This document shows, one piece after another, positions 10,332-23,084 of a DNA stretch of 64,000 bases. The stretch spans positions 3,100,001 through 3,164,000 of the forward strand of contig NZ_CP026377.1 of assembly GCF_002953195.1 (NCBI RefSeq), given 5' to 3'. The notes below the pieces were generated by a model. The model worked only from the letters and a program-made list of their open reading frames with translations. It searched no databases and was not told the DNA's origin. Each line of letters starts with the position of its first letter. The stretch's first letter is position 1. This stretch comes from Mixta gaviniae. Its GTDB lineage: Bacteria > Pseudomonadota > Gammaproteobacteria > Enterobacterales > Enterobacteriaceae. Position numbers and translations under genes: made by a program.

Positions 10332-10353
10332 GGGATGCGGCGCACCGCATCCC
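10332..10353. other. Hairpin in the nuoL-nuoM gap
   Basis: Perfect 9-bp inverted repeat GGGATGCGG/CCGCATCCC with a CGCA loop, 12 nt past the nuoL stop. It has no T-run. Its GATGCGGCGC/CCGCATC character recalls enterobacterial REP-type elements, which stabilise upstream mRNA in polycistronic messages; that assignment is inference. Confidence 0.6.
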
Positions 10354-10364
10354 GCTCACTAACC

Positions 10365-12196
<1,832 letters not shown>

Positions 12197-12200
<4 letters not shown>

Positions 12201-12499
12201 CCGCGCATCTCGCTTACTGTGTCAATGTTCAGGGTTTGACGACGGCGGTAAAGCTGCAGCAACAGCGCAAGGCCGATACTGGCTTCCGCTGCGGCGAGGC
12301 TGATCGCCAGGATATACATTACCTGGCCATCCGCCTGCCCCCAGTAGCTTCCCGCCACCACTAACGCCAGGGCTGCGGCATTAATCATGATTTCCAGACC
12401 GATCAGCATAAACAGCAGATTGCGGCGCAGCACCAGCGAGGTCAGTCCGAGAACAAACAGCACCGCCGCCAGAATCAGTCCATGTTGCAGAGGGATCAT
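12197..12499 (-). CDS. nuoK: NuoK, NADH dehydrogenase I subunit K
   Basis: Small membrane subunit (100 aa, family standard) with three transmembrane helices at about 3-22, 28-48 and 60-83. It keeps the two buried glutamates in helices 2 and 3 ([15 protein letters not shown] and [14 protein letters not shown]) that form part of the central proton path. It overlaps nuoJ upstream and nuoL downstream by 4 nt each, so the three are translationally coupled. Confidence 0.97.
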
Positions 12500-13053
12500 G
12501 CGCGCTCCTCCTTACTTTTCGCCGTCGCCGCGTCGCTGACGCGGTTGCTTAATATTTCACCCTGACGATCTTCGCGACCGATATGGAACGCCACCACCAG
12601 GCCCGCCAGCAGCAGCATGGAAGCCAGCTCTACCGCGAGAACGTAAGGCCCGAACAGGCTGATGCCGACCGCTTTCGCATCGATCACCGTGCCATCGATA
12701 CCCTGATCGTTGGCGGTCATAATGGCGTAGACCATCACCACCAGCAGCAGCAGGGAGACCAGACCCGGCCCGATCCACAGCGAAGGCTGCAGCCACTGAC
12801 GCTCCTGGTTCTCCACCGACTTGCCGAGGTTGAGCATCATCACCACGAAGACGAACAGCACCATGATGGCGCCCGCGTAGACGATGATCTCCAGCGCGCC
12901 GGCGAAATAGGCGCCGAGCGAAAAGAAGACGCCGGCGATAGCCAACAGCGAGATGATCAGGTACAGCAGCGCATGCACCGGGTTGGTGTGGGTGATCACG
13001 CGTAGCGTGGTTAACACCGCCACCAGACCACAAAGATAAAACGCAAATTCCAT
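12496..13053 (-). CDS. nuoJ: NuoJ, NADH dehydrogenase I subunit J
   Basis: Five-helix membrane subunit (185 aa; E. coli 184) near the junction between the quinone site and the pumping arm. The third helix [22 protein letters not shown] is the conserved segment that moves during turnover in family structures. The charged C-terminal tail after about residue 165 is variable. The ATG at 13053 has AAGGAG 7 nt upstream. It follows nuoI after 10 nt and overlaps nuoK by 4 nt. Confidence 0.97.
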   Translation of the reverse strand: MEFAFYLCGLVAVLTTLRVITHTNPVHALLYLIISLLAIAGVFFSLGAYFAGALEIIVYAGAIMVLFVFVVMMLNLGKSVENQERQWLQPSLWIGPGLVSLLLLVVMVYAIMTANDQGIDGTVIDAKAVGISLFGPYVLAVELASMLLLAGLVVAFHIGREDRQGEILSNRVSDAATAKSKEERA

Positions 13054-13063
13054 GCCGGGCTCC

Positions 13064-13606
13064 TTAAGGTAACAAGCCTTTGACGTCGATGGGTTTGGCT
13101 TCGTTTTCCGCTTCGCCCTTGTCTTTCCCTTCGATCGCCATGCCTGCCATACGGTAGAAGTTGTATTCCGGGTATTTGCCCGGCCCTGAAATCAGCAGGT
13201 CTTCTTTCTCGTACACCAGATCCTGACGTTTGAATTCGCCCAGCTCGAAATCCGGCGTCAGCTGAATCGCGGTCGTCGGGCAGGCTTCTTCACACATACC
13301 GCAGAAAATGCAGCGCGAAAAGTTGATGCGGAAAAACTCCGGATACCAGCGGCCATCTTTGGTTTCCGCCTTTTGCAGCGAAATACAGCTGACCGGACAG
13401 GCGACGGCGCACAGGTTACACGCCACGCAACGCTCTTCTCCGTCCGGGTCGCGCGTCAGGACGATGCGTCCGCGGTAACGGGGCGGCAGGTAGACCGGCT
13501 CTTCCGGATACATTTGGGTTTCGCGCTTGGCGAAGGCGTGCATGCCCACCATCCAGATACTGCGTACCTGGGTGCCGAAACCGACAATAATGTCTTTTAA
13601 TGTCAT
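13064..13606 (-). CDS. nuoI: NuoI, NADH dehydrogenase I subunit I (2 x 4Fe-4S)
   Basis: Ferredoxin-like peripheral subunit (180 aa, family length) carrying clusters N6a and N6b that bridge NuoG and NuoB. Two CxxCxxCxxxCP motifs are intact: [12 protein letters not shown] and [12 protein letters not shown]. An amphipathic N-terminus precedes [16 protein letters not shown]. The ATG has AAGGGG 8 nt upstream and lies 13 nt from nuoH. Confidence 0.98.
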   Translation of the reverse strand: MTLKDIIVGFGTQVRSIWMVGMHAFAKRETQMYPEEPVYLPPRYRGRIVLTRDPDGEERCVACNLCAVACPVSCISLQKAETKDGRWYPEFFRINFSRCIFCGMCEEACPTTAIQLTPDFELGEFKRQDLVYEKEDLLISGPGKYPEYNFYRMAGMAIEGKDKGEAENEAKPIDVKGLLP

Positions 13607-13619
13607 GGTTACAACCCCT

Positions 13620-14597
13620 TTACTGCGCGTTGTACAGAATCACTGCGGCGGTAGCCAGCAGGTTCAACAGCGTCAACGGCAGACATACTTTCCAGCCGAA
13701 GGACATGACCTGGTCATAGCGCGGACGCGGCAACGCGGCACGAATCAGAATAAACATCATCATGAAGAAGGCCGTTTTAATCGCGAACCAGATAAAGGGC
13801 GGCAGCCACGGGCCGTGCCAGCCGCCGAAGAACAGCGTTACAATCAGCGCGGAAACCGTGGTAATCGCCACATACTCGCCCACGAAGAACAGGCCGAACT
13901 TCATGCCGGAATATTCGATGTGGTAGCCGTCCGCCAGCTCCTGCTCCGCTTCCGGTTGGTCGAACGGGTGACGGTGACACACCGCCACGCCGGCGATACA
14001 GAAGGTAATGAAGCCGAAGAACTGCGGGATAATGTTCCACAGATGGGTCTGGTCGTTGACGATATCGTTCATATTGAACGATCCCGCCTGCGCCACCACG
14101 CCCATCAGCGACAGCCCGAGAAACACTTCGTAGCTCAGCGTCTGGGCGGAGGCACGCATCGCGCCCAGCAGCGAGTATTTGTTGTTGCTCGACCAGCCGG
14201 CGAACAGCACCGCATAGACCGCCAGGCCTGCCATCATCAGGAAGAAGAGCAGCCCGATGTTCAGGTCAGTCACCATCCAGGTCGGCGTGACCGGCACAAT
14301 GGCGAACGCCAGCAGCAGCGAAACAAAGGCGATAACCGGCGCCAGGGTAAAGATAAAGCGATCGGTAAATGGCGGAACCCAGTCCTCTTTAAAGAACATT
14401 TTGATCATGTCCGCCACCAGCTGCAGCGAGCCGCCCCAGCCGACACGGTTAGGCCCGTAACGGTTCTGGAACAGACCGAGCAGACGGCGCTCGCCGAAGC
14501 TCATAAAGGCGCCGCAGGCGACCACCACCAGCAGGATAACGATCGCTTTCAGTACGCCCAGCAAAATATCGATAACGTCCGGTGTCAACCAGCTCAT
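13620..14597 (-). CDS. nuoH: NuoH, NADH dehydrogenase I subunit H
   Basis: Eight-helix membrane subunit (325 aa, same as E. coli) that forms most of the quinone chamber. Conserved motifs include [19 protein letters not shown] near the N-terminus, the acidic loop [21 protein letters not shown] around residue 215 and the C-terminal [13 protein letters not shown]. It overlaps nuoG by 4 nt (ATGA). No unusual features. Confidence 0.98.
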   Translation of the reverse strand: MSWLTPDVIDILLGVLKAIVILLVVVACGAFMSFGERRLLGLFQNRYGPNRVGWGGSLQLVADMIKMFFKEDWVPPFTDRFIFTLAPVIAFVSLLLAFAIVPVTPTWMVTDLNIGLLFFLMMAGLAVYAVLFAGWSSNNKYSLLGAMRASAQTLSYEVFLGLSLMGVVAQAGSFNMNDIVNDQTHLWNIIPQFFGFITFCIAGVAVCHRHPFDQPEAEQELADGYHIEYSGMKFGLFFVGEYVAITTVSALIVTLFFGGWHGPWLPPFIWFAIKTAFFMMMFILIRAALPRPRYDQVMSFGWKVCLPLTLLNLLATAAVILYNAQ

Positions 14598-17317
14598 TGT
14601 GCCGCCTCCCGCAGAGTCTCAATATCGGCGCCCGACAGGAACGGCGGAACGCCCGGCATGCCGAGCGGTAAGCCCACCTGCCCCGGCTGCAGCGCGTCCG
14701 AGAAACGGACGGGCAGACGCAGCGTTTCGCCCGCGCAGTTCAGCTCCAGCGCCGCGCCGGCGTTAACGCCGAGCGTGGCGGCGTCGGCCGGGTTGATCAC
14801 CACTGCCGGCTGCGGCATACGTTGCTGCATCACCGGCGCGCGTTGCGCCATCTCTTCGCTGCCGAACAGATTGTAGTAAGGCGCGACGCGCCAGCCGCCG
14901 TTACGGGCGAAAGCGGTCGGCACGCGATCGAACCAGGCAAGCTGGCCCGCGGAAGCTTCAAACAGACGCACGCCAGGATCGCCGTTGCGCAGTTTGCCGC
15001 CCACTTCATCCTGGAACTTGTTCCACGCCTGCGGGGAGTTCCAGCCTGGCGCCCAGGCGAAAGGAATATCCGAGCGCGGCGCGCTGGGCTGGTTGTTGCC
15101 TTCCATCGAGAAGGAGAACATGGTGTCCACATCCTGCGGCTGACGCGGCTCATGCACGCTGATATTGGCGCGCGCGGCGGTGCGTCCGCTGGAGCGATGC
15201 GGCGAACGCGCCAGCTTCTGACCGCGAATGCGGAAAGAGGCGTCCGGCGCGGCCTGTTTAATCTCTTTCAGCTGCGGCAATGCCTGCGCCACGGCGTCGA
15301 TAACGTGGTCCAGCTGCGTCCAGTCGACGTGGCGGCTCTGGATGGCGCTATGCAGCGAGTGCAGCCAGCGCCAGCTTTCCAGCATGACCACCTGGTTGTC
15401 GTAATAGGCGGGATCGTAGACCTGGAAGAAGCGCTGCGCGCGGCCTTCCTGGTTGATCAGCGTGCCGTCGCTTTCGGCGAAGCTGGCGCCGGAAAGGATC
15501 AGGCCCGCTTTTTCCATCGTCGCGGTGCGCTGATGATCCAGCACGATTACGTTGTCGACGTGGCGCAGGGCCGCGTCCACCTTCGCTTTCGGCGCGTGAC
15601 GGTAAAGATCGTTTTCCATGATCACCACGGCGTCGGCGCTACCGCTCTCCAGCTCGCCCAGCGCGTCATCGAGCGTCATGCCGCCGATCATGCCGAGGCC
15701 GACGCTGTTAGCGGCGGAGGCGATCAGCGTAATGCCGACGTCGGCGCCGCGGCCTTTCAGCGCGCGCGCCACGTTGGCCGCTGCTTCAATCATCGCTTCG
15801 CTGCCGGCGTGGGTGCCGGAGACGATTAACGGTTTTTTCGCGCCCGCCAGCGCCTGTACAATCACATCGACTTTGCTGTTAAGGCTGCTGTCGAAATCGC
15901 TGACCGCCGGCGCGCTGTCATCAAGCGCATGGGCGATAGCGAAGCCGAGACGCGCCTGATCTTCCACCGGCGCGCGATAACTCCAGGCAGCGATATCATC
16001 GAGACGGGTTTCATCAACGTTGGTGACGAACAGCGGGTGTTTCGCATGCTGGCCGATATTCAGGATCGCGGCGATCTGCCAGTCGGCGACTTTCTGCGCC
16101 GCCGCCATTTCGCGCGCCTTGCCTTTAACGGCCTGACGCACCGCCAGCGCCACGCGCGCGCCGGTTTGGGTCAAATCTTCACCCAGCACCAGCACCGCAT
16201 CGTAGCTTTCGATTTCACGCAGCGCCGGAGTATGAATGCCGCCTTCGCGCAACACTTTCAGCATCAGATCCAGACGCGCCTGCTCCCCTGCCGGCATGCC
16301 GGTAGAGAAGTTAGCCGCGCCGACCAGTTCGCGCAGGGCGAAGTTGCTTTCCACGCTGGCGCGCGGCGAGCCGATGCCGATCACTTTTTTCGCCTGACGC
16401 AGCACGTCCGCCGCGCCCTGCATCGCCTGTTCAGCGTTAAGCGCTACCCAGTTATCGCCACGACGCTGCATCGGTTGACGCGGGCGATCTTTACGGTTCA
16501 CGTAGCCATAGCCGAAGCGACCGCGGTCGCACAGGAAATAGTGGTTGACGCTGCCGTTGTAGCGGTTTTCGATACGGCGCAGTTCGCCATAGCGCTCGCC
16601 CGGGCTGATGTTGCAGCCGACGCTGCACTGCTGGCAGATGCTCGGCGCGAACTGCATGTCCCATTTACGGTTGTAGCGTTCGGAATGGGTTTTGTCGGTA
16701 AAGACGCCGGTCGGGCAAATTTCCACCAGGTTGCCGGAGAATTCGCTCTCCAGCGTGCCCTCTTCCGGGCGGCCGAAGTAGACGTTGTCATGTGCGCCGT
16801 AGACGCCCAGATCTTTGCCGTCGGCGTAATCTTTGTAGTAACGCACGCAGCGGTAGCAGGCGATACAGCGGTTCATCTCGTGAGAGATAAACGGACCGAG
16901 ATCCTGATTGCGGTGGGTACGCTTGGTGAAGCGGTAGCGGCGGAAGCTGTGGCCCGTCATCACCGTCATATCCTGCAGGTGGCAGTTGCCGCCCTCTTCG
17001 CAGACCGGGCAGTCGTGCGGGTGGTTGGTCATCAGCCACTCGACCACGCTTTCACGGAACTCTTTCGCTTCACCATCGTCAATAGAAATAAAGGTGCCGT
17101 CGGCGGCTGGCGTCATGCAGGACATGACGAGGCGACCGCGGGTATCCTCAGCGTTTTGGTATTGCTTTACCGCGCACTGGCGGCAGGCGCCAACGCTTCC
17201 CAGCGCCGGATGCCAGCAAAAATAAGGAATATCCAGGCCAAGGGAGAGACACGCCTGCAGCAGGTTGTCCGCCCCATCCACCTCATATTCTTTACCGTCT
17301 ACATGAATTGTAGCCAT
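14594..17317 (-). CDS. nuoG: NuoG, NADH dehydrogenase I subunit G
   Basis: Large iron-sulfur subunit (907 aa; E. coli 908) of the peripheral arm. The N-terminus holds a 2Fe-2S ferredoxin domain ([19 protein letters not shown], then SCM) and a [14 protein letters not shown] segment with His-coordinated N5. Then comes [14 protein letters not shown] with CPTGVF. The N7-type motif CQQCSVGCN...C is present, as in enterics. The rest is a molybdopterin-oxidoreductase-like domain without molybdenum function. [11 protein letters not shown] at 17317 was chosen by homology; an ATG nine bases upstream (17326) is closer to a GGAAG sequence and cannot be excluded. It is separated from nuoF by an unusually long 192-nt gap. 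Confidence 0.96.
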   Translation of the reverse strand: MATIHVDGKEYEVDGADNLLQACLSLGLDIPYFCWHPALGSVGACRQCAVKQYQNAEDTRGRLVMSCMTPAADGTFISIDDGEAKEFRESVVEWLMTNHPHDCPVCEEGGNCHLQDMTVMTGHSFRRYRFTKRTHRNQDLGPFISHEMNRCIACYRCVRYYKDYADGKDLGVYGAHDNVYFGRPEEGTLESEFSGNLVEICPTGVFTDKTHSERYNRKWDMQFAPSICQQCSVGCNISPGERYGELRRIENRYNGSVNHYFLCDRGRFGYGYVNRKDRPRQPMQRRGDNWVALNAEQAMQGAADVLRQAKKVIGIGSPRASVESNFALRELVGAANFSTGMPAGEQARLDLMLKVLREGGIHTPALREIESYDAVLVLGEDLTQTGARVALAVRQAVKGKAREMAAAQKVADWQIAAILNIGQHAKHPLFVTNVDETRLDDIAAWSYRAPVEDQARLGFAIAHALDDSAPAVSDFDSSLNSKVDVIVQALAGAKKPLIVSGTHAGSEAMIEAAANVARALKGRGADVGITLIASAANSVGLGMIGGMTLDDALGELESGSADAVVIMENDLYRHAPKAKVDAALRHVDNVIVLDHQRTATMEKAGLILSGASFAESDGTLINQEGRAQRFFQVYDPAYYDNQVVMLESWRWLHSLHSAIQSRHVDWTQLDHVIDAVAQALPQLKEIKQAAPDASFRIRGQKLARSPHRSSGRTAARANISVHEPRQPQDVDTMFSFSMEGNNQPSAPRSDIPFAWAPGWNSPQAWNKFQDEVGGKLRNGDPGVRLFEASAGQLAWFDRVPTAFARNGGWRVAPYYNLFGSEEMAQRAPVMQQRMPQPAVVINPADAATLGVNAGAALELNCAGETLRLPVRFSDALQPGQVGLPLGMPGVPPFLSGADIETLREAAQ

Positions 17318-17337
17318 AGTGAACATGCTTCCGTAAG

Positions 17338-17353
17338 GCTCGGATGTCCGAGC
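17338..17353. other. Palindrome just upstream of nuoG
   Basis: GCTCGGATGTCCGAGC: a 7-bp inverted repeat with a 2-nt centre, about 20 nt ahead of the nuoG start inside the 192-nt nuoF-nuoG gap (17318-17509). A second inverted repeat (CGCGCT/AGCGCG) lies near 17420-17450. The gap holds no ORF with a ribosome site. It may be an mRNA processing or stability element; function unknown. Confidence 0.45.
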
Positions 17354-17509
17354 GTTAAACACAATTCTTTTTTACCCTTCGCCGTTCAGGCCGCAGCGGT
17401 GTTGGCTGCCTTCCCTCACCGCGCTCACTTACTGAGGTCAGCGCGCGGGATGCATTCATCGCTGCGCCAGGGTAAAGCGGCGCTAACCGTATTCCGTTGC
17501 TGCTCTGTT

Positions 17510-18856
17510 TTACCAGCGCGCTTTCAGCAGGTTAGGCTGGATGCCGTTAATATGACGGGCATTGCCGAAAACCTGCGGCGCGATGCCGGCTTCAAACTCT
17601 TCACGGAAATACTTAATGGCGCTCTGTAAAGGCTCGACCGCGCCAGGCGCATGGGCGCAGAACGTTTTGCCAGGACCGAGCTGGCGGCAAAGCTGCAGCA
17701 GCGTCTCGATATCGCCCGGCTGCCCTTTGCCCTGCTCCAGCGCGCGCAGAATTTTCACGCTCCACGGCAGACCGTCGCGGCACGGCGTACACCAGCCGCA
17801 CGATTCGCGTGCAAAGAACTCTTCCAGGTTGCGCACCAGTGACACCATATTGATCTCATGATCCACCGCCATCGCCAGCGCGGTGCCGAGACGGCTGCCC
17901 GCTTTGCCGATGCTGGCAAACTCCATCGGTAGGTCAAGATGCTGGTCGGTAAGGAAATCGGTACCGGCGCCGCCTGGCTGCCAGGCTTTGAATTTCAGCC
18001 CATCGCGCATGCCGCCCGCGTAATCTTCCAGAATCTCACGCGCTGTAATGCCGAACGGCAGCTCCCAGACGCCCGGGTTTTTCACGCGTCCGGAGAAGCC
18101 CATCATTTTGGTGCCCGCGTCATCGCTCTTCGACAGCCCCTTGTACCACTCCACGCCGTTGGCGAGGATGGCGGGCACGTTAGAGAGCGTTTCGACGTTG
18201 TTAACGCAGGTCGGCTTGCCCCAGACGCCGGCGGAGGCGGGGAACGGCGGCTTGGAGCGCGGGTTAGCGCGGCGCCCTTCCAGCGAGTTGATCAGCGCGG
18301 TCTCTTCGCCGCAGATATAACGCCCGGCGCCGGTATGCACGATCAGCTCGAAGTCGAAGCCGGTGCCGAGAATATTTTTCCCGAGGAAACCGGCTTCGGT
18401 CGCTTCGGCGATGGCGCGGCGCAGATGCACCGCCGCCTCGATATATTCACCGCGCAGGAAGATATAGCCGCGATACGCTTTCAGCGCGAAGGCGCTGATC
18501 AGCATCCCCTCCACCAGCTGATGCGGCATCTGCTCCATCAACAGGCGATCTTTATAGGTACCCGGCTCCATCTCATCGGCGTTGCAGAGCAGATAACGAA
18601 TGTTCATCGATTCGTCTTTCGGCATCAGGCTCCACTTCAGACCGGTGGAGAAGCCTGCGCCGCCGCGCCCTTTCAGGCCGGAATCTTTCACCAGCCCGAC
18701 GATTTCGTCCGGCGCCAGGCCTTTCAGCGCTTTTTCCGCGCCGGCATAGCCGTTTTTACTGCGGTATTCGTCAATCCAGACCGGCTGCTTGTCGTCGCGC
18801 ATACGCCAGGTCAGCGGATGCGTCTCCGCAGTACGAATGATCTCTTTCACTGTCAT
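17510..18856 (-). CDS. nuoF: NuoF, NADH dehydrogenase I subunit F (NADH/FMN)
   Basis: Flavoprotein subunit (448 aa; E. coli 445) that oxidises NADH. The NADH/FMN loop is [16 protein letters not shown]. The segment [16 protein letters not shown] and the FMN-side [19 protein letters not shown] follow. Cluster N3 ligands are in [12 protein letters not shown] plus the later FCAH. Its ATG overlaps the nuoE stop (ATGA). The C-terminus matches the enteric [10 protein letters not shown] ending. Confidence 0.98.
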   Translation of the reverse strand: MTVKEIIRTAETHPLTWRMRDDKQPVWIDEYRSKNGYAGAEKALKGLAPDEIVGLVKDSGLKGRGGAGFSTGLKWSLMPKDESMNIRYLLCNADEMEPGTYKDRLLMEQMPHQLVEGMLISAFALKAYRGYIFLRGEYIEAAVHLRRAIAEATEAGFLGKNILGTGFDFELIVHTGAGRYICGEETALINSLEGRRANPRSKPPFPASAGVWGKPTCVNNVETLSNVPAILANGVEWYKGLSKSDDAGTKMMGFSGRVKNPGVWELPFGITAREILEDYAGGMRDGLKFKAWQPGGAGTDFLTDQHLDLPMEFASIGKAGSRLGTALAMAVDHEINMVSLVRNLEEFFARESCGWCTPCRDGLPWSVKILRALEQGKGQPGDIETLLQLCRQLGPGKTFCAHAPGAVEPLQSAIKYFREEFEAGIAPQVFGNARHINGIQPNLLKARW

Positions 18857-19368
18857 TGATACTGCTCCAGTAACGATGAAATGTTTTCCGGCGTCAGGTG
18901 AACGTGCGTGTCCTCATCCACCATCATCGTCGGGCCCTTATCACAGTTACCCAGGCAGCAGGTCGGCAGCAGCGTGAAGCGGCCGTCAGCGGTGGTTTGG
19001 CCCGGCTTGATATTCAGCTTCTGCTCCAGCGCGGCCTGAATGCCCTGATAGCCAGTAATATGACAGACCACGCTATCGCAATAGCGGATCACATGGCGTC
19101 CTACCGGCTGGCGGAAAATCTGGCTGTAGAATGTCGCGACGCCTTCCACATCGCTGGCGGGAATGCCCAGCACCTCAGCGATGGCATTGATGGCACCATC
19201 CGGCACCCAGCCGCGCTGCTTCTGCACGATCTTCAGCGCTTCGATTGAGGCTGCGCGTGCATCTTCATAATGGTGTTTTTCATGCTCAATCGCGTCGCGT
19301 TCTGCCGCACTCAGCTCAAAGACCCCGGTCGGGTCGATCGTTTCGATGGCAATTTTTTGATCGTGCAT
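18853..19368 (-). CDS. nuoE: NuoE, NADH dehydrogenase I subunit E (2Fe-2S)
   Basis: Thioredoxin-fold subunit (171 aa; E. coli 166) holding the off-pathway cluster N1a. Ligands are Cys97 and Cys102 (YCDSVVC) and Cys138 and Cys142 (CCLGNC). The N-terminal part [20 protein letters not shown] is a helical bundle. It starts 2 nt after the nuoCD stop and overlaps nuoF by 4 nt. Confidence 0.97.
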   Translation of the reverse strand: MHDQKIAIETIDPTGVFELSAAERDAIEHEKHHYEDARAASIEALKIVQKQRGWVPDGAINAIAEVLGIPASDVEGVATFYSQIFRQPVGRHVIRYCDSVVCHITGYQGIQAALEQKLNIKPGQTTADGRFTLLPTCCLGNCDKGPTMMVDEDTHVHLTPENISSLLEQYQ

Positions 19369-19370
19369 AA

Positions 19371-21170
19371 TTAGCGGTCCACGTCTGACATAACAAAATC
19401 GATACTACCCAGGTAAACGATCAGGTCGGATACCAGGCTGCCGCGGATCACCGATGGGATCTGCTGCAGGTGCGGGAAGCTTGGCGTACGAATACGCGTG
19501 CGATAGCTCACGGTGCTGCCGTCGCTGGTCAGGTAGTAACTGTTGATCCCTTTCGTCGCCTCAATCATCTGCAGCGATTCATTAGCGGGCATCACCGGCC
19601 CCCATGAGACCTGCAGGAAGTGTGTGATCAGCGTTTCAATGTGCTGCAGCGTACGCTCTTTCGGCGGCGGCGTGGTCAGCGGATGATCGGCTTTGAACGG
19701 GCCGGCTGGCATGTTGTTCAGGCACTGCTCAAGAATGCGCAGGCTCTGCCACATCTCTTCCATTTTCAGCATGACGCGGGTGTAAGCGTCGCTGACGCCG
19801 TTGCCCACCGGCACCTCAAAATCGAAGTTTTCATAGCCGGAGTAAGGACGCCATTTGCGCACGTCGAAATCGACGCCGGTGGCGCGCAGCGCCGCGCCGG
19901 TTGTGCCCCAGGCCAGCGCTTCGTCTTTACCGTAGGCGGCGACGCCTTTGGCGCGCCCTACCAGCACGCTGTTTTTCAGCGCGACGGTTTCATACTCTTT
20001 CAGGCGCTTCGGCATCCAGTCGAGGAACTGACGCAGCAGACGCTCCCAGCCGTTCGGCAGGTCATGCGCCACGCCGCCGATGCGGAACCAGGCCGGATGC
20101 ATACGGAAGCCGGTAATCGCTTCCACCACGTCATAGATTTTCTGACGGTCGGTAAAGGCGAAGAACACCGGGGTCATCGCGCCGACGTCCTGAATAAAGG
20201 TGGAGATGTAGAGCAGATGGCTGTTGATACGGAACAGCTCGGAAAGCATCACGCGGATCACGTTAACGCGATCCGGCACCACGATGCCCGCCAGCTTCTC
20301 TACCGCCAGCACGTACGGCATTTCGTTGACGCAGCCGCCGAGGTACTCCACGCGATCGGTGTAAGGAATGTAGCTGTGCCAGGACTGGCGTTCGCCCATT
20401 TTTTCCGCGCCGCGGTGGTGATAGCCGATATCCGGTACGCAATCGACGATCTCTTCGCCATCCAGTTGCAGAATGATGCGGAAAGCACCGTGCGCCGACG
20501 GGTGGTTCGGGCCGAGGTTGAGGAACATAAAGTCCTCGTTTTCGGTGCCGCGTTTCATCCCCCACTCTTCCGGTTTGAAGAGCAGCGCTTCCATTTCCAG
20601 ATCTTCTTTCTGTTTGGTCAGCTCATACGGGTCGAACTCGGTGGCGCGCGCCGGGTAATCTTTACGCAGCGGGTGGCCTTCCCAGGTCGGCGGCATCATG
20701 ATGCGCGTCAGATGCGGGTGCCCGTCGAAAGTGACGCCGAACATCTCCCAGGTTTCACGCTCATACCAGTTGGCGTTCGGGAAAAGTTTGGTGAAGGTCG
20801 GCAGGTGCATGTCGTTTTCGGACAAAGCAACCTTGAGCATAATGTCGCGATTACGTTCAATGGAGAGCAGGTGATAGAACACGGAAAAGTCGGCGGCGGG
20901 CAGCCCGTTGCGGTGAGTGCGCAGGCGCTCATCCATGCCGTGCAGATCGTAGAGCATCACATAGGGTTTCGTCAGCTTACGCAGAAATTCCCCGATTTCC
21001 AGCAGCTGTTCGCGTTTTACCCATACTACCGGCATACCGGTGCGGGTTGGCTGAACAGTAAAGGCATCCGGCCCAAAACGGTTACGCAGCTCGCCGATCA
21101 CCGGATCATCCAGATGATCCCGGGTTTGCCATGCAGGCTGAGCGAGATCTTGCGTGGTCAAATCTGTCAT
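19371..21170 (-). CDS. nuoC: NuoCD, fused NADH dehydrogenase I subunit C/D
   Basis: Fusion of the 30-kDa (NuoC) and 49-kDa (NuoD) subunits (599 aa), as in E. coli and other gamma-proteobacteria. The C part runs to about residue 185 and includes the [23 protein letters not shown] signature. The D part begins near [15 protein letters not shown], a quinone-site loop, and contains [16 protein letters not shown] and the C-terminal [15 protein letters not shown] ending ([11 protein letters not shown]). It binds quinone with NuoB and NuoH. A 120-nt gap separates it from nuoB. Confidence 0.98.
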   Translation of the reverse strand: MTDLTTQDLAQPAWQTRDHLDDPVIGELRNRFGPDAFTVQPTRTGMPVVWVKREQLLEIGEFLRKLTKPYVMLYDLHGMDERLRTHRNGLPAADFSVFYHLLSIERNRDIMLKVALSENDMHLPTFTKLFPNANWYERETWEMFGVTFDGHPHLTRIMMPPTWEGHPLRKDYPARATEFDPYELTKQKEDLEMEALLFKPEEWGMKRGTENEDFMFLNLGPNHPSAHGAFRIILQLDGEEIVDCVPDIGYHHRGAEKMGERQSWHSYIPYTDRVEYLGGCVNEMPYVLAVEKLAGIVVPDRVNVIRVMLSELFRINSHLLYISTFIQDVGAMTPVFFAFTDRQKIYDVVEAITGFRMHPAWFRIGGVAHDLPNGWERLLRQFLDWMPKRLKEYETVALKNSVLVGRAKGVAAYGKDEALAWGTTGAALRATGVDFDVRKWRPYSGYENFDFEVPVGNGVSDAYTRVMLKMEEMWQSLRILEQCLNNMPAGPFKADHPLTTPPPKERTLQHIETLITHFLQVSWGPVMPANESLQMIEATKGINSYYLTSDGSTVSYRTRIRTPSFPHLQQIPSVIRGSLVSDLIVYLGSIDFVMSDVDR

Positions 21171-21290
21171 ACGTTACTCACCATTCTGGCCTGAAAACAG
21201 GCGCGAAGTCGTTGGTGTCAGGATGAGGTGCGCGCGTTGGTTTGTAATGTTATTGCGCGGCGTGTCGGGCCTCATCCATAAACAGTTGTT

Positions 21291-21968
21291 TTAAATTTCG
21301 TCCGGGGTACGCAGGTTGGTCACCGCAATACGCTCGCCACGCTTCCTTTCGCGCTCGGCCTGCATATTGGCGCGGTACACGCCCTGATCGCCTACCACCC
21401 AAGAGAGCGGACGACGCTCTTTGCCGATCGATTCCTGCAGCAACAGCAGCGCCTGCATGTAGGCTTCCGGACGCGGCGGGCAGCCTGGGATGTAGACATC
21501 TACCGGCAGGAACTTATCCACGCCCTGCACCACGGAATAGATATCGTACATGCCGCCCGAGTTGGCGCAGGCGCCCATGGAGATCACCCATTTCGGCTCC
21601 AGCATCTGGTCATACAGACGCTGAATAACCGGGGCCATCTTTTTAAACGGCGTGCCGGCGACCACCATAAAATCCGCCTGACGCGGCGAGGCGCGCAGCA
21701 CTTCTGAACCGAAGCGCGCGACGTCATGTACCGCGGTAAAAGAGGTGGTCATCTCCACATAACAACAGGAAAGGCCGAAGTTATACGGCCAGAGAGAGTT
21801 TTTGCGACCCCAGTTCACCATGTCATGCAGCGCATTTTCCAGCTTGCCCATGTAAACGCTGCGGTGGACGTGCTGCTCCAGAGGGTCGGGAACGATCTCC
21901 TGTTTCTGCAGGGGATAACGGTCGTTCTCACCACCGTTGGGGTCTATGCGGGTGAGCGTATAGTCCAT
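21291..21968 (-). CDS. nuoB: NuoB, NADH dehydrogenase I subunit B (N2 cluster)
   Basis: Subunit (225 aa; E. coli 220) carrying the terminal 4Fe-4S cluster N2 beside the quinone site. The tandem cysteines Cys68-Cys69 (LSCCYVEM) are present, as are the other two ligands in MGACANSGG and PGCPPRPEA. The ATG at 21968 has GAGG 7 nt upstream and lies 15 nt from nuoA. The charged C-terminal tail is variable between species. Confidence 0.98.
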   Translation of the reverse strand: MDYTLTRIDPNGGENDRYPLQKQEIVPDPLEQHVHRSVYMGKLENALHDMVNWGRKNSLWPYNFGLSCCYVEMTTSFTAVHDVARFGSEVLRASPRQADFMVVAGTPFKKMAPVIQRLYDQMLEPKWVISMGACANSGGMYDIYSVVQGVDKFLPVDVYIPGCPPRPEAYMQALLLLQESIGKERRPLSWVVGDQGVYRANMQAERERKRGERIAVTNLRTPDEI

Positions 21969-21983
21969 CTTAATGCCTCGCTG

Positions 21984-22421
21984 TTACTGCTTTTGAGGGT
22001 TGGTGTTAGTGACCTTGCCGGTATCAACGTCCACGCGACGACGCGCAGGCGCCCAATCCAGCGCGCCAATACGCACCAGATAAACCAGACCAGCCAACAG
22101 CACCAAAATGAAAATTGCGGCTTCAACAAAGCCGACCCAGCCGCTTTCGCGGATTGAGGTCGACCATGCGTATAAAAAGAGGGCTTCAACGTCGAAGATG
22201 ACGAAGAACATCGCCACGAGGTAGAACTTGGCAGAAAGGCGAAGATGCGTGCTACCAACCGGGTCGATACCGGATTCAAAAGGTGTGTTTTTATGACGCG
22301 CGCGTGCGCGGCCGCCTAACAGCCAGCCGCCGGCCAGCATGAAGAGGCACAGCCCGATAGCGACAACGATAAAAACAGCGAATGCCCAGTGATGAGCGAT
22401 AACTTCTGTGGTTGTTGACAT
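21984..22421 (-). CDS. nuoA: NuoA, NADH dehydrogenase I subunit A
   Basis: Three-helix membrane subunit (145 aa; E. coli 147) next to NuoH at the quinone chamber. It has the conserved [13 protein letters not shown] loop, [26 protein letters not shown] and the [21 protein letters not shown] helix with its glutamate. First gene of the operon, with an AGAGAG ribosome site and a long AT-rich region upstream. Confidence 0.97.
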   Translation of the reverse strand: MSTTTEVIAHHWAFAVFIVVAIGLCLFMLAGGWLLGGRARARHKNTPFESGIDPVGSTHLRLSAKFYLVAMFFVIFDVEALFLYAWSTSIRESGWVGFVEAAIFILVLLAGLVYLVRIGALDWAPARRRVDVDTGKVTNTNPQKQ

Positions 22422-22983
22422 ACTCTCTGCTTACTCATCAAAAGTGGCGTTTAGCGTCCTGCGAAGCCGATGGCGAAGAACACACCACATTAATTCAAGG
22501 GAAGGATGAAAAACCTTATAAAATATGCTGTCTTTAACCTATAAGCAGCAATTTAATGGGGTTTTTTACCCCTTTCTATAACCTTTTGTCAACTTTGACA
22601 AAAGTATCCACACGGTAATTTACACTTGCATCATTTTATTAACATATGATGCGCAGATTTTAGGCTAAATCGTGTCAGTTTGAGGATGTAAATTAAGTGT
22701 AGTGGGTATTTGCACCTCTGGATCGTGCATTTAACAAACATATTTTGACAGGAAACTGACAGATTTCCTGCCCCAAAACAGGGTTATTTTCTTGATCCAG
22801 GACACACTTTTACCCTTTTTGCTAAAATAACAGACAGTTCGTATGATTATTTTTTAAACAAAACGAATACAGTGCGGCGTTTTGACCGGACAACATCGCC
22901 ATAGCGCAGCGGCTGCTGTTTTTCAGAGCAGCCCAACAGCCAGGAGGAGTAAAAAAGGCGTCTCCGCGCCGGAAAAGGTGCAT
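22422..22983 (-). promoter_or_regulatory. nuo upstream regulatory region
   Basis: About 560 nt, gene-free, much richer in A+T than its surroundings (notably 22480-22860). It ends at the lrhA terminator. By analogy with E. coli, where nuo responds to NarL, ArcA, Fis and IHF, this is the operon control region. Plus-strand TACCCCT (about 22567) and TACCCTT (about 22811) resemble NarL heptamers. I cannot fix a single -35/-10 pair with confidence. Confidence 0.7.
22584..22603. promoter_or_regulatory. 20-bp palindrome in nuo promoter region
   Basis: TTTTGTCAACTTTGACAAAA: perfect 9-bp arms around a 2-nt centre, about 165 nt ahead of nuoA. Its perfect symmetry in an AT-rich control region suggests a binding site for a dimeric regulator. 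The minus strand also reads TTGACA here, a possible -35 element, so a bound protein could compete with RNA polymerase. The regulator is not identified. Confidence 0.5.
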
Positions 22984-23026
22984 AAAAAAAGCCTCCCGAC
23001 GCGCATTGCGCCTGAGAGGCTTTTTT
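22984..23026 (-). terminator. lrhA terminator (possibly bidirectional)
   Basis: Stem GCCTC/GAGGC with an inner GCGC-ATT-GCGC stem, flanked by A7 on one side and T6 on the other. It lies about 60 nt past the lrhA stop. The minus-strand T-run serves lrhA and insulates nuo. Confidence 0.85.
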
Positions 23027-23084
23027 CTGACGCTTTGCGTCGCTAAACGTCATTTATAATGAGAAAAATTCTCATTTTTAATAC

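Noticed and set aside
13527..14876. Long plus-strand open frame (about 449 codons) opposite nuoI, nuoH and nuoG
   Set aside because: It mirrors codon structure of high-GC nuo genes on the other strand, is rich in Arg/Gln/His, has no ribosome site and no family likeness.
15929..17629. Plus-strand open frame of 566 codons opposite nuoG
   Set aside because: Antisense shadow of nuoG; composition typical of reverse-strand high-GC translation and no start signal.
19620..21194. Plus-strand open frame of 524 codons opposite nuoCD
   Set aside because: Antisense shadow of a fully conserved gene, without domain motifs.
22847..23053. Minus-strand 68-codon frame between lrhA and nuoA
   Set aside because: It runs through the lrhA terminator hairpin and lacks a ribosome site.
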